Of a stretch of 64,000 bases of DNA, positions 40,934 to 50,396 are shown piece after piece. A model generated the notes under the pieces. That model did not search any database and was not told the DNA's origin. It saw only the letters and a list, made by a program, of their open reading frames with translations. The position numbers and the translations under genes were made by a program. Origin of the DNA: Aphodovivens sp036306585 (GTDB lineage: Bacteria > Actinomycetota > Coriobacteriia > Coriobacteriales > Eggerthellaceae); assembly GCA_036306585.1 (NCBI GenBank), contig JAXJZF010000007.1:248001-312000 (forward strand), given 5' to 3'. Within the stretch, counting starts at the first letter, position 1. Each line of letters begins with the position of its first letter.

Positions 40934-41815
40934 ATGTACTCGCGTCACGTAGAGTCGTTCATCGAGACGGCAAAAGCCGGCAGTTTCACCAAGGCGGCCC
41001 GCGAACTCTTTATTGCCCCATCGTCGTTGATCCAGCAAATCGATTTGTTCGAACATCGCTTGGGCGTAAAGCTGTTCGAGCGTAGTCGCAGGGGCGTGAG
41101 GCTTACCGAAGCGGGCGAGTCGCTGTATCGCGACGCCGTGGAAATCGTGCAGAAGTGCGATCAGGCAGTTGAACGGGCGCGTCGTATCCAGCGCGGCGAG
41201 GGCCCCATCCGCGTGGCGACATCGCTGCTTATGAAATGCCGCATGCTTCCGGGGATCTGGTCTCGGATGATCGAGGACGCCCCCGATACGCGCATCGATA
41301 TCATTTCGCTGGAAAGCGCCGGGGTCGAACCGGGCAATTATCTTAGCCGCCTTGGCGTGTCCTACGACGTGATGGAGGGGCTCTACCTTTCGGAGCTTTA
41401 CGATGGTCATTGCCGATTCCTGGAGCTTTCTCGCGAGCCTCTCTGTCTGGCTATGCCGCGTTCGCTTGATGCCGCCGACTATGCGGCTGTGAACGCGGAG
41501 ATGCTTCACGGCCTCGATTTGGTTTTGATGAAGCCGGGCGTGTCTGCCGAATACGATGCCGCGCGCAGCTATCTCATCTCTCTCGGCGCTGATTGCATCA
41601 CCGATGTTCCCTTCTACACCATGGAGCTATTTGCCGATTGCGAGTTGAACAAACGCGCGATCGTCACTCTTGAGCTATGGGAGGACATACACCCCAACCT
41701 TGTTCGCATCCCTTTTCCTGTGCCTCATTCCGTGCCCTATGGCTTGATATTCCCTCGAAACCCTGGCAAGCAAGTCTCCCGCTTGTACGATGCGGCAAAA
41801 GAGGAGGTCTGCTAG
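40934..41815 (+). CDS. LysR-family regulator
   Basis: The 293-residue protein has its HTH at residues 1-60 (VESFIETAKAGSFTKAARELFIAPSSLIQQIDLFEHRLGVKLFER) and a two-lobed effector domain. AAGGAG precedes ATG 40934. It is divergent from the OFA transporter. The AT-rich 111-bp gap holds TGCCTATGGCTATATAAGGC (40891-40910), an imperfect dyad of the LysR T-N11-A kind, so the transporter is its likely target. Confidence 0.92.
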   Translation: MYSRHVESFIETAKAGSFTKAARELFIAPSSLIQQIDLFEHRLGVKLFERSRRGVRLTEAGESLYRDAVEIVQKCDQAVERARRIQRGEGPIRVATSLLMKCRMLPGIWSRMIEDAPDTRIDIISLESAGVEPGNYLSRLGVSYDVMEGLYLSELYDGHCRFLELSREPLCLAMPRSLDAADYAAVNAEMLHGLDLVLMKPGVSAEYDAARSYLISLGADCITDVPFYTMELFADCELNKRAIVTLELWEDIHPNLVRIPFPVPHSVPYGLIFPRNPGKQVSRLYDAAKEEVC

Positions 41816-41939
41816 CTGCGATTGCGAGGTTTGCATTCCACAGGCCCGCTTCACTGCGCCGTCGCGCGAAATCCATCTTCGCCGTTGCTTGGCCGGTGCT
41901 ACCTTCGAAGAAAGGCCTCATCGTGCGAAAGGGGACCCC

Positions 41940-42779
41940 ATGACGGAATCTCTTCTGCTGTCGACGGGGGAATTTGCTCGCATGTGCAGCGTCAGCCGAG
42001 AACTGTTGGTGCACTACGACAAGATCGGCTTGCTCAAGCCGCAGGAGGTAGGCGACAACGGGTACCGTTACTACTCGTTGCGGCAGCTGTACCTGTTCGA
42101 CGTCATCCGCTTTTTCATCGACACCGGCATGTCCACCAAGGAAGTGCGCGATTACATGGAGCATCGTAGCACCGATCTGTTTCTGAGCACCATTCAGGAA
42201 GGGATTGACGCGCTACGCTGCCAGAGGGACTTGTTGGATGCTCGCATCGGCATGATGGAGAAGATGCGCTATCTGACCCAGCGTGCTGCCAGCTTTCCAA
42301 TAGGCGAGCCGCGACTCGCCTATTGGGATGATGTGTGCCTTCTTGCTACGCCGGTGCAGCGTCGCGAGCGCACCCAGGGCGCTTATGCCGAGGCGGTGAG
42401 CCTGCATTCCGAATTTTGCCGCAATGTGGCCGGCACGTCCAAATTCCCGCTCGGTCGCCTTGTCGATATCCCCGTTGCCTCCGATCCGCGTACGTTCTAC
42501 TATACGCATCTCATCACGTGGATCGCACCTCCGAATCGGCGCGCGCGGCCGGCGCTGGAGGGCCGGTTGATGAACAAGTCTCGGGGGACCTATGCGGTGA
42601 TCCTGCATCAGGGCGGTACCAGCTCTGCGTGGAGGTCGTATGCCCTTCTGCTGGATTACCTGGAAAAGGAGGGTATCGAACCCCAGGGGCCCATGTACGA
42701 GATGGATATGAATTCGTATTTGATGTCCGCTTCGACCGACGATTATCTTCTGCATATTTCGGTGAGGGTGGGGGACTAG
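41940..42779 (+). CDS. MerR-family regulator with effector-binding domain
   Basis: The 279-residue protein has the MerR winged helix STGEFARMCSVSRELLVHYDKIGLLKPQEVGDNGYRYY, a coiled linker (residues about 85-115) and a GyrI/BmrR-like ligand domain of about 150 residues. GAAAGGGG precedes ATG 41940. It lies 124 bp after lysR and ends in a region with a long inverted repeat shared with the convergent acetyl-CoA synthetase gene. The ligand is unknown. Confidence 0.92.
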   Translation: MTESLLLSTGEFARMCSVSRELLVHYDKIGLLKPQEVGDNGYRYYSLRQLYLFDVIRFFIDTGMSTKEVRDYMEHRSTDLFLSTIQEGIDALRCQRDLLDARIGMMEKMRYLTQRAASFPIGEPRLAYWDDVCLLATPVQRRERTQGAYAEAVSLHSEFCRNVAGTSKFPLGRLVDIPVASDPRTFYYTHLITWIAPPNRRARPALEGRLMNKSRGTYAVILHQGGTSSAWRSYALLLDYLEKEGIEPQGPMYEMDMNSYLMSASTDDYLLHISVRVGD

Positions 42780-42795
42780 CCGTTTCATGGGACGC

Positions 42796-42850
42796 GTCTT
42801 CGGACGAGAGGGGCCGCCGTTCTGGCGAGGGTCTCCTCCCGTCCGAAGAC
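42796..42850. terminator. long inverted repeat between merR and acs
   Basis: GTCTTCGGACG (42796-42806) and CGTCCGAAGAC (42840-42850) are perfect 11-bp arms around 33 bases. Placed between convergent genes and followed by ATTT on the plus strand, it is a probable bidirectional terminator. Confidence 0.5.
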
Positions 42851-42881
42851 ATTTGCCGGGTGCCGTCTGACGATAGTCCGG

Positions 42882-44873
42882 CTATGCGATCAGGGCGCGT
42901 GCCCCCTCCACCAATTCGTTGACCACCCAGGGTTCTGACAGCGTGGAGATGTCGGCCAGGTCTTCTGTTTGCTGGGAGGCCACTTTGCGCAGGATGCGCC
43001 GCATGATCTTGCCGCTGCGCGTTTTCGGGAGCGCTCGCACGAATTGGATGATGTCCGGCTTGGCGATGGGGCCGATGACCTCGCGCACTTGCCCGATCAA
43101 TTGGCCGCGCAGCTCGTCGGAGATCACAACGCCCTCCTTCACCGTGACGAATGCGTAGATGCCTTCGCCCTTCACCGAGTGGGGGTAGCCCACCACCGCG
43201 GCTTCGGCGATGTGGTCGTTCGCGGTCAACGCGCTTTCGATTTCGGCGGTGCCGATGCGGTGTCCCGATACGTTGATGACGTCGTCGATGCGCCCGGTGA
43301 TCCAGAAGTAGCCGTCTTCATCGCAGTATGCTCCGTCACCGGTGAGATAGGCGCCTGGCACGGGGAAGTAGATGTCGCGAAAGCCGGTGGGATTGTTCCA
43401 TATGCCTTGCGTCATACCCGGCCATGGGTGTGTGACGGTGAGGTATCCCTTTTCGCCGGGATCGGCGTGCGTGCCGTCTTTGCGCAGCACCTTCGGCTGC
43501 ACTCCGAAGAATGGGAGGGCTGCCGAACCGGGCTTCATATCTACTGCGCCGGGAAGCGAGGTGATCATCACGCCGCCGGTTTCTGTCTGCCACCAGGTGT
43601 CGACGATGGGGCATTTTCCCTGGCCGATGGCGGAGTAGTACCATAGCCACGTTTTCGGTGCGATAGGCTCGCCCACCGAGCCTAGAAGCCGGAGGGTGCG
43701 AAGTTCGGAGGGGTCGATCCACTTCTCGCCCTCGCGCATCATCGCACGCACGGCGGTGGGCGATGAGTACAGCACGTTTACGCCGAATTTGTGGACCACC
43801 TTCCAATAGCGGTTGGGGCTGGGGAAGCTGGGCACGCCTTCGAACATCAGCGATGTGGCTCCTGCCGCCAGGGGCCCGTACACCAAGTAGGAATGCCCGG
43901 TGATCCAGCCCACATCGGCGGTGCACCAATACACGTCGTCCTCACGAAGGTCGAACACGTACTTCATGGTGAGCAACGAATACAGCAGGTACCCGCCCGT
44001 CCCATGCACGACGCCTTTCGGCTTGGCGGTCGATCCGCTTGTGAAGAGGATGAACAAGGGGTCGTTAGACTCCATGGCGACGGGCTCGCATTCGCAGGAT
44101 TGGGCCTCGACGAGTTCGTGCCACCAGGTATCGCGGCCTTCTTCCATGCTGGTTTCCAGGTTCATGCGTTTCACCACCACGCAGCGCGTTACTTGGGGGC
44201 ATTCGGCTAGCGCTTGATCGCAGATCTCCTTAAGATGCAGTGTTTTGCCCGATCGTTTGCCGAAATTCGCCGTTACTACCACCGTTGCCCCGGATCCGTC
44301 GATACGATCTTTAAGCGCTTCGGCGGAGAGGCCGCTGAACACCACGCAATGGATGGCGCCGATGCGCGAGCATGCCAGCATGCCGATGGCGAGCTGGGGG
44401 ATCATGGGAAGGTAGAACACCACGCGGTCTCCGCGGCGCACGCCCAGCGAGAGCAGCATGTTCGCCGTCCTGGACACTTCGCGATGGAGTCGCTGGTAGG
44501 TGTATATCGCAACCTCGTTCTCGCCTTCGCCCTGCCAAATGAGCGCGGCTTTGTTGCGCCGCGGTGTGGAAAGGTGCCGATCGATGCAGTTGTACGAGGC
44601 GTTGATGAGGCCTCCTTCGAAGTAGCGGGCGAAGGGGCGCTCTCCCCTGAAATCATAATGCTCGGCACGGTCCCAATGCGCGAACCAATCCAGGTGCTCC
44701 TCTGCCATTTCGCTCCAGAACCCTTCAGGGTCTTCTACAGAGCGCCGATACAGCCCATCGTAATCCTGTCGGCTCTTGACGCGTGCCTTATAGGAGAACT
44801 CTGGGGAGGGGGCGATGGATTGCTGGTTCTCGATCATCTGCCGGATGAAAGCGGCGCGGGTGTTCTGATGCAT
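42882..44873 (-). CDS. acsA: acetyl-CoA synthetase (AMP-forming)
   Basis: The 663-residue ANL enzyme is of standard length. It has an N-terminal ACAS_N domain, the P-loop-like FTSGSTAKPKGVVH, DTWWQTETGG and TGDGAYCDEDGYFWITGRIDDVINVSGHRI. The acetylatable lysine is in PKTRSGKIMRRILR. It converts acetate, ATP and CoA to acetyl-CoA. AGGAG lies before the ATG. A same-strand unknown gene ends 140 bp upstream. Confidence 0.96.
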   Translation of the reverse strand: MHQNTRAAFIRQMIENQQSIAPSPEFSYKARVKSRQDYDGLYRRSVEDPEGFWSEMAEEHLDWFAHWDRAEHYDFRGERPFARYFEGGLINASYNCIDRHLSTPRRNKAALIWQGEGENEVAIYTYQRLHREVSRTANMLLSLGVRRGDRVVFYLPMIPQLAIGMLACSRIGAIHCVVFSGLSAEALKDRIDGSGATVVVTANFGKRSGKTLHLKEICDQALAECPQVTRCVVVKRMNLETSMEEGRDTWWHELVEAQSCECEPVAMESNDPLFILFTSGSTAKPKGVVHGTGGYLLYSLLTMKYVFDLREDDVYWCTADVGWITGHSYLVYGPLAAGATSLMFEGVPSFPSPNRYWKVVHKFGVNVLYSSPTAVRAMMREGEKWIDPSELRTLRLLGSVGEPIAPKTWLWYYSAIGQGKCPIVDTWWQTETGGVMITSLPGAVDMKPGSAALPFFGVQPKVLRKDGTHADPGEKGYLTVTHPWPGMTQGIWNNPTGFRDIYFPVPGAYLTGDGAYCDEDGYFWITGRIDDVINVSGHRIGTAEIESALTANDHIAEAAVVGYPHSVKGEGIYAFVTVKEGVVISDELRGQLIGQVREVIGPIAKPDIIQFVRALPKTRSGKIMRRILRKVASQQTEDLADISTLSEPWVVNELVEGARALIA

Positions 44874-45013
44874 GGTCGATCTCCTGTCGCTTGACGATTT
44901 CTGCGTTGCGTGTTGCGTGTTGCGTTTGTCCCCGCCGACTGCCTATTGAACGTGGGGAAGACGTTGCACGGCGCCGCCGGGGCGGGCGTTCGCGCTGTCG
45001 AAAGGGTTCTGGG

Positions 45014-45670
45014 CTATGCAACGTCGTCGCGTCGGACGACGGTGGTAAGCGCGATAGTGCGTGCGAGCGGGGGTTGCATCGAGAGGGGGAGGAAGCGTTC
45101 GGGACTGCACTTTCGCAGGCTGGGCGCCAAATCGGGTCGGCAATGGGCAAGCTGCGAGAACGCATCTTCCACCGCCACTTCCTCTTGGATGCCGTGGCAG
45201 TTATACAAGGCGTGGCACAACGCGCCGCACACTGCTTCATCGCAGTAGGCGCACCAGTCGAAGCCGGCGCTTTCCATGAGCGTGACCGCAGAGGAGAGTA
45301 GCGATCCTTCGCGCAGGCATATGGTGAGCGTCTCTAGCTGGCTGCGGGAAAGGGGTTGCTGTTGCAGTAGCGCATCGAGGCGCTCGAGAGCATCGCGCCG
45401 GACGAACATCTCGCCGTTGCCGGTGGCGATGCGGACGAGCATGTCGGGGTCGTCGAGCCGCATTACCAAGGCGATGCGAACCGCACGGCTGACAAGAGGG
45501 TTCTCCACCACATCCAAAGCTTCCTGCGCGCTCAAGTCGGCAACTGCACGATGGAGCTCCTCGCCGCGCAGGCTGGCGACGAACGCCACTTTCGCCATGC
45601 GGTCGGGATCGAAGGCTCCCATGGTCGGCTGCTGCCTTGTGTCCGGTGCGTTTCTGGTTGCGTAGCTCAT
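45014..45670 (-). CDS. unknown helical (HEAT-like) protein
   Basis: This 218-residue all-helical product has repeating units of about 30 residues (ALDVVENPLVSRAVRIALVMRLDDPDMLVRIATGNGEMFVRRDALERLDAL) that look like HEAT repeats. A Cys-rich stretch, CAYCDEAVCGALCHALYNC, lies near 143-161. AGGAGG precedes the ATG. It lies upstream of acsA on the same strand, so a regulatory or protein-modifying role for acetate metabolism is possible. I cannot assign a family. Confidence 0.75.
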   Translation of the reverse strand: MSYATRNAPDTRQQPTMGAFDPDRMAKVAFVASLRGEELHRAVADLSAQEALDVVENPLVSRAVRIALVMRLDDPDMLVRIATGNGEMFVRRDALERLDALLQQQPLSRSQLETLTICLREGSLLSSAVTLMESAGFDWCAYCDEAVCGALCHALYNCHGIQEEVAVEDAFSQLAHCRPDLAPSLRKCSPERFLPLSMQPPLARTIALTTVVRRDDVA

Positions 45671-46094
45671 GATGGTCCTCCTGTTGGTCGATTCTCTGTT
45701 ACATGCACCTTGCCTTTTCGGTTCGAAAGATGATCCCCGCTTGCTGCCTCGGGGCTTTCGGCGACGCCGCGGGGGGTTTCGACTGGGGGAGTGGAAGGCC
45801 CCCTTGCATATTTGGACGCCGCCGTGACCCGATCATGGGGGTTGTAATCCTTACAAGGTCAAATTGGTCGCATTACTTCGCCGAGCAAACGGCGTCTGAG
45901 CGCCGGCGGACGGCAGGTTCAACGCGTTTTCGTCGGTGAAAGGGGCGGGTGCGCGCTACGTCTTGCTGTAGGGCCGCTTGGGCAACCTGCTTCCCGCATA
46001 TGCGGTACGGGCGTTGTTCCGTCGGGAATCCGGGGGCGGGCGCTGGCGCTTGCGGCGTTGTGCGGTGGCGGGGGAACCGCTATACTTCGCAGCT
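45671..46094. other. intergenic region, no supported gene
   Basis: These 424 bases hold a palindrome TTGTAA-TCC-TTACAA (45842-45856) and, at the right edge, the promoter of the radical-SAM gene. The weak frames present have no ribosome sites. Confidence 0.5.
46058..46086 (+). promoter_or_regulatory. promoter for a leaderless transcript
   Basis: TTGTGC (46058-46063), exactly 17 bp, then TATACT (46081-46086). The expected first base of RNA, 7-9 bases on, coincides with the ATG at 46095. No ribosome site exists before that ATG. Confidence 0.65.
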
Positions 46095-48380
46095 ATGCAG
46101 ACACTTGACATGACATATGTTCACGCGCCCGCCACGTACGATTTTCGCGAGCGCTCCATCATGTACGGCCCCGTGTCGGACATGGTTCCCTCGACCCCTA
46201 TCTTCGAGATGTATCCGCTCGGTCTTACCACGCTGTGCGAATATTTGGAGCGTCATGGGTTGCGCGCGCGCATCTTCAACCTGGCGTCGATGATGCTGAA
46301 CAAGAAGAACTACGACGTGGAGAAGAATCTGGCAAAGCTCGATTCGCACATGTTCGGCATAGATTTGCATTGGATGCCGCACTGCCATGGTTCGGTGGAG
46401 GTGGCGAAGATTCTCAAGCGCCTGCATCCGCATACGCCCATAAGCTTCGGCGGGTTGTCGGCTACCATCTTCCATGAGGATCTCATCAAATACGACTGCA
46501 TCGATTACGTTGTGCGGGGGGACTCGACTGAAGAGCCCATGCGCCTTTTGGTTGAGCGCGTGAGCCGTGCTGCCCGCACGCATACCCCGGTGGGAGATCT
46601 GTCGGACATCCCCAACCTCACCTGGAAGGATGCCGAGGGCGGCATCCATATCAACCCATTGTCATGGGTGCCCGACACCATGGATGCCATCTCGTTGGAC
46701 TACTCTTACCCTATGAAAGGCGTGCTGCGCCACCACGACATGACCAGCTTTCTGCCTATGAAGGGATGGCTGCAGTATCCCGTGACGGCGAGTCTCACCT
46801 GCCGCGGCTGCTCGCGCAATTGCGCGACATGCGGCGGAAGCGCTTATGCGTTCAAGAACCATTTCGGGCGCCGCCGCGTGGCTTGGCGCGACCCGGCGTT
46901 GCTCATCCGCGATATCGAAAACGTGCAGAACCACGTGTGGGGACCTATTTTCGTGCTGAATGATTTTCTGCAGGCGGGCGAGGATTACACCCATCGTTTC
47001 ATCACCGGCTTGAAGGGCAAGGTGCAAAACCCCATCGGATTCGAATTCTTTGGGCCTCCCCCGGGCGGTGACGATTTTTACAAGATGCTCGATGACAATC
47101 TCCCTAGTTGGTCGGTGGAGATCTCCGCCGAAAGCCACGACGACGACGTGCGTAAGGCCTTCGGCAAGGGCCATTACAAAATGGCGGAGCTGGAAGAGAC
47201 CATCGTCGAGGCGCTGAAGCACCCGAATTGCGAGCGTTTCGACCTGTACTTTATGACGGGCATCCCAAAGCAGACCGCCGCCAGCGTGCGTGAAACCGGC
47301 GATTACGTGCGGCATCTGTACGAGCGCGTTGGCTACGATCCGCGCTTGGTGGTCATGACCAGTCCCATGGCGCCGTTTTTGGACGTGGGCTCTATCGTGT
47401 TCGACAATCCCGAGAAATACGGCTATCGCCTGCGTGCTCGCACGTTCGAAGAGCATCGCGAACGCATGATCCTTCCTTCGTGGAAGCACATCATGAACTA
47501 TGAGAGCAGATATATGAGCGTGGATGAGATGGTGGAAGCCACCTACGATGCGGCGCTGGATATCAACCGCATAAAGGGCATGCACGGCATCATCGACGGC
47601 GGCATGGCCGCTGGTGTGGATGCACGCATCCGCCAAGCACGTGAGCAGATGCGCCGCTTAGACGATGCTCTTATCAACGGCAAGGGGCGCATCGACGCGC
47701 GCATGGCGGCGCTGAAAGAGGAATTCGAGCGCCTTTCAGAAAACACGATGGCAGAGAAAACGGAATTGAACTGGGCGTTTGATGTAAAACCCACCCATGC
47801 GGCACATTTGGCGAAGCTGTGGGTCACCAACGAGCCCGCCAACTGGATTGCGCGTGCGAAGGGGAAGTGGCGTCCTGCCGCCAGCGATTACGATTACCCC
47901 GACCAGGAAAACGGCGCCGTGGCGCCGGCGTGGAACCCGGACGGCACGCCTAACTGCACGTTCAAGGGCCTGCAGGTGGACGGCATGGGCGACGGGCGCG
48001 CGCTTTCCGATGCGACGGGCGCGCAGGTTGCCGCTGCCGGCAGCGTGGTTGCCCCGGGTTTCTCTCAGCTCAACACCAACGAGGCGTTCGATGCGGGCAA
48101 TGCCGACCTCGAGGCGGGGCGCGCCGGCACGGCAGTGCAGGTAGGGACCTCCGCTATTCGCGAGGAAGCGGCGCGTACCGTCGAGCGTGATCCGCTGCTC
48201 GAGCAGATGATGGCCGAGGAGCGTGAGCGCGAAGCCGAACGTGCGATGGAGGCGGGCAGCGGCCGCGCACGTGCGTCCCGCGGCGGAAAGCGCCGCGCAG
48301 CAAGCGGGCTGAAGGGGGCTGGCGGCTCTGCAGGCGCGCGCGACGCTCGCAAACTGCAGCGGATCCGCGAGAAGAAATAG
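46095..48380 (+). CDS. B12-binding-domain radical SAM protein
   Basis: From ATG 46095 the 761-residue protein begins with a B12-binding-type Rossmann region (PLGLTTLCEYLERHGLRARIFNL...DLHWMPHCHG). The radical SAM cluster is CSRNCATC inside CRGCSRNCATCGGSAY at about 235-250. TIM-barrel segments such as VEISAESHDDDVRKAFGKGHY follow. I place it with unassigned B12-binding/radical-SAM enzymes of the Ta0216 type; the reaction is unknown. The C-terminal 130 residues are low-complexity and end in a basic ARDARKLQRIREKK. The promoter fixes this start, so a frame extension upstream to 45978 is not coding. Confidence 0.85.
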   Translation: MQTLDMTYVHAPATYDFRERSIMYGPVSDMVPSTPIFEMYPLGLTTLCEYLERHGLRARIFNLASMMLNKKNYDVEKNLAKLDSHMFGIDLHWMPHCHGSVEVAKILKRLHPHTPISFGGLSATIFHEDLIKYDCIDYVVRGDSTEEPMRLLVERVSRAARTHTPVGDLSDIPNLTWKDAEGGIHINPLSWVPDTMDAISLDYSYPMKGVLRHHDMTSFLPMKGWLQYPVTASLTCRGCSRNCATCGGSAYAFKNHFGRRRVAWRDPALLIRDIENVQNHVWGPIFVLNDFLQAGEDYTHRFITGLKGKVQNPIGFEFFGPPPGGDDFYKMLDDNLPSWSVEISAESHDDDVRKAFGKGHYKMAELEETIVEALKHPNCERFDLYFMTGIPKQTAASVRETGDYVRHLYERVGYDPRLVVMTSPMAPFLDVGSIVFDNPEKYGYRLRARTFEEHRERMILPSWKHIMNYESRYMSVDEMVEATYDAALDINRIKGMHGIIDGGMAAGVDARIRQAREQMRRLDDALINGKGRIDARMAALKEEFERLSENTMAEKTELNWAFDVKPTHAAHLAKLWVTNEPANWIARAKGKWRPAASDYDYPDQENGAVAPAWNPDGTPNCTFKGLQVDGMGDGRALSDATGAQVAAAGSVVAPGFSQLNTNEAFDAGNADLEAGRAGTAVQVGTSAIREEAARTVERDPLLEQMMAEEREREAERAMEAGSGRARASRGGKRRAASGLKGAGGSAGARDARKLQRIREKK

Positions 48381-48393
48381 TCTCGGGCCGACG

Positions 48394-49092
48394 CTATGCG
48401 TTGGCCCTCCAGGCATCTACTAGCTCGACAGCCGCCGCGTGCGGGTCCGCGGCGCCGCACACGGCAGACACCACGAAGAACCCGTCGACTCCCGTTCTCG
48501 CCAGCGCGGGGATGTCGATCGCCTTCACGCCTCCGCCTACCACGATGGGCTTGGGGCTGATACGCCGCAAGTCGGCAAGCTCCTCAAGGCTGCGTGTGAT
48601 TACATGCCCGTCGTCGTCCATACCGCAATCGGGCTTGGTGGCGGTTTCGTGCAGTGGGCCCACGCCCAGGTAGTCAACCAAGCTCATGTCGGCGGTGGCG
48701 ATGTAGTCGCGCATCTCGTGCGCGCGCGCCGAAAGCCCCACGATCGCGTCGTCGCCTAGATACTTGCGGCACACCTCTACCGGTACGTCGCTTTGGCCTA
48801 CGTGAACTCCATCCACTTTGATGCCAGCCTCGCGTGCGGCAAGCGCCACGTCCAAGCGGTCGTCGACGAGCAGCGGCACGGCGTCCTGCTTGCCGACTGC
48901 GGCGATGGCGCGGGCGGCCTCGGCGGCGCACGCCATCAGGTCGCGTGCGCCTAGCACCTTCGAGCGCACCTGCACGATGGTGAATCCGGCATCGAGCGCT
49001 TGCGCCACGATGTCGCCCACGGGGCGATCCAGCGTGTTCTCCGGCCCTAGCACCAAATAAGCCGATATGTTCAAAGAATCCCTCATGCCCAT
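48394..49092 (-). CDS. thiE: thiamine-phosphate synthase
   Basis: The 232-residue TIM barrel has YLVLGPENTL, FTIVQVRSKV (normally QxRxK), PLLVDDRLDVALAAREAGIKVDGVHVGQSDVP, DYLGVGPLHETATKPD and VVGGGVKAIDIPAL. It joins HMP pyrophosphate and thiazole phosphate into thiamine phosphate. ATG 49092 has AAAGGAG at five bases. It is the last gene of the TPP-riboswitch operon thiM-MTH1187-thiE. Confidence 0.94.
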   Translation of the reverse strand: MGMRDSLNISAYLVLGPENTLDRPVGDIVAQALDAGFTIVQVRSKVLGARDLMACAAEAARAIAAVGKQDAVPLLVDDRLDVALAAREAGIKVDGVHVGQSDVPVEVCRKYLGDDAIVGLSARAHEMRDYIATADMSLVDYLGVGPLHETATKPDCGMDDDGHVITRSLEELADLRRISPKPIVVGGGVKAIDIPALARTGVDGFFVVSAVCGAADPHAAAVELVDAWRANA

Positions 49093-49172
49093 GATGGCTC
49101 CTTTCGTTTGCAAAGCAGGCGGCCCTCCTGATCGTCTCTCGCTGCGGGGGTGGGAGGGTGGAGCTGCGTCGG

Positions 49173-49484
49173 TTACTCGCCGGCGCCTTTCGACAGGATC
49201 TCATCTACCACGGCAACCTTGCGCTCCATCATGCCGGTGAAGCCGGGGCGGACATCTGCCTTCAGCACGACTTCGGTGCGGATGCCCTTTTCGGCCAGCA
49301 CGGCGGTGGCGCGTTTGACCACGTCCATCACCTCATCCCATTCGCCTTCGATTTCGGTGAACATCGAGTGCGTCTGGTTGGGGAGGCCTGATTCGCGGAT
49401 GATGCGCACGGCCTCGGCCACGTATGCGGAAAGCTCGTCACCCACGCCGAACGGCGCGATCGCTACTGCCACCAACGTGTTCAT
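49173..49484 (-). CDS. MTH1187-family thiamine-binding protein
   Basis: The 103-residue ferredoxin-like fold protein contains VAIAPFGVGDELSAYVAEAVRIIRESGL, HSMFTEIEGEWDEVMDVVKRA and VVLKADVRPGF, the signature of the MTH1187/YkoF-type thiamine-binding family. It probably buffers or delivers thiamine or HMP in the cytoplasm. It lies between thiM and thiE in the riboswitch-controlled operon. Confidence 0.9.
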   Translation of the reverse strand: MNTLVAVAIAPFGVGDELSAYVAEAVRIIRESGLPNQTHSMFTEIEGEWDEVMDVVKRATAVLAEKGIRTEVVLKADVRPGFTGMMERKVAVVDEILSKGAGE

Positions 49485-49499
49485 GGAGAGATCCTTTCC

Positions 49500-50336
49500 T
49501 TATGCTGTTTCGATATCGAAGGGGTTGCCGGCGATCTCCTCGGGGGTGGCGCGGTACAACTCGTCGAGGAATGCCGTCTGGAAGCTGCCGGGCGCATCAG
49601 CCTTGGCTTCTGCTCGCGCGCCGGCCAGGTTGTACACCTGCACGCCCGCCATGGCGGCAGCAAGGGGGGTCTCGGCGCAGGTGGCGTACACCGCGCATAC
49701 GCCACCTAAGCTGCAGCCCGATCCCGTGATCTGCGACATGAGGGCCGACCCGCCTTTCGAATAGCACACTGCCTGACCGTCGGTCACCAGGTCCACTTCG
49801 CCGGAGACGGCGACCGCGCCGCCGGTGAAGCGCGCCAGCGCGACCGCCGCCGCGCGTGCTTCGCCGATCGACTGCGTCGAGTCGACGCCGCGAACCTGCG
49901 CTTGCGCGCCTGCCTCGATGCCCCACAGCTCCGCCAAGGCGATGGCCTCCGATGCATTCCCGCGGATGATGGTGGGTTTAAAGTCCTTCATCTGGGAAAG
50001 CAGCTTGGTGCGCAGGCTTCCGATGCCGATGCCCACCGGGTCGAGAACCCATCGCTTGCCGGTTTCGCGCAGGGCCCGCGCGGTGCGGGGCAGCGTTTCT
50101 TCGTACACAGGCAGCAACGTGCCTACATTAATATAGGTGGCGTTGCCGGCCGTTGCCAAGAATTCTCCCTCGTCGGGCAGGTACACCATGGCGGCCGAGC
50201 CCCCTACGGCGATCTGCGCATTGGCGACGAAGTTCACCGTCACCGTGTTGGTGATGGAGCCCGCCATAGGGTTCTCCTCGCGCACGCGTTTTGCTGCATG
50301 GGCGATCTGCCGCCGAAGTTCTTCCCTACTGATCAT
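49500..50336 (-). CDS. thiM: hydroxyethylthiazole kinase
   Basis: The 278-residue ribokinase-fold enzyme has NTVTVNFVANAQIAVGGSAAMVY, LDPVGIGIGSLRTKLL, IIRGNASEAIAL and the C-terminal anion hole GGSALMSQITGSGCSLGGVCA. It phosphorylates salvaged thiazole. AAAGGA precedes the ATG. It is the first gene after the TPP riboswitch. No thiD or thiC is present nearby, so the locus alone covers the thiazole branch and final condensation. Confidence 0.95.
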   Translation of the reverse strand: MISREELRRQIAHAAKRVREENPMAGSITNTVTVNFVANAQIAVGGSAAMVYLPDEGEFLATAGNATYINVGTLLPVYEETLPRTARALRETGKRWVLDPVGIGIGSLRTKLLSQMKDFKPTIIRGNASEAIALAELWGIEAGAQAQVRGVDSTQSIGEARAAAVALARFTGGAVAVSGEVDLVTDGQAVCYSKGGSALMSQITGSGCSLGGVCAVYATCAETPLAAAMAGVQVYNLAGARAEAKADAPGSFQTAFLDELYRATPEEIAGNPFDIETA

Positions 50337-50396
50337 CGTCGTCCTTTCCGGAGGCTAGCTCGCGATCGCGCTGTGCCGTCCGATGCCGTGCATACC

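Noticed and set aside
45978..46094. 39-codon N-terminal extension of the radical-SAM gene
   Set aside because: A strong TTGTGC-N17-TATACT promoter lies inside it, placing the RNA start at the ATG at 46095.
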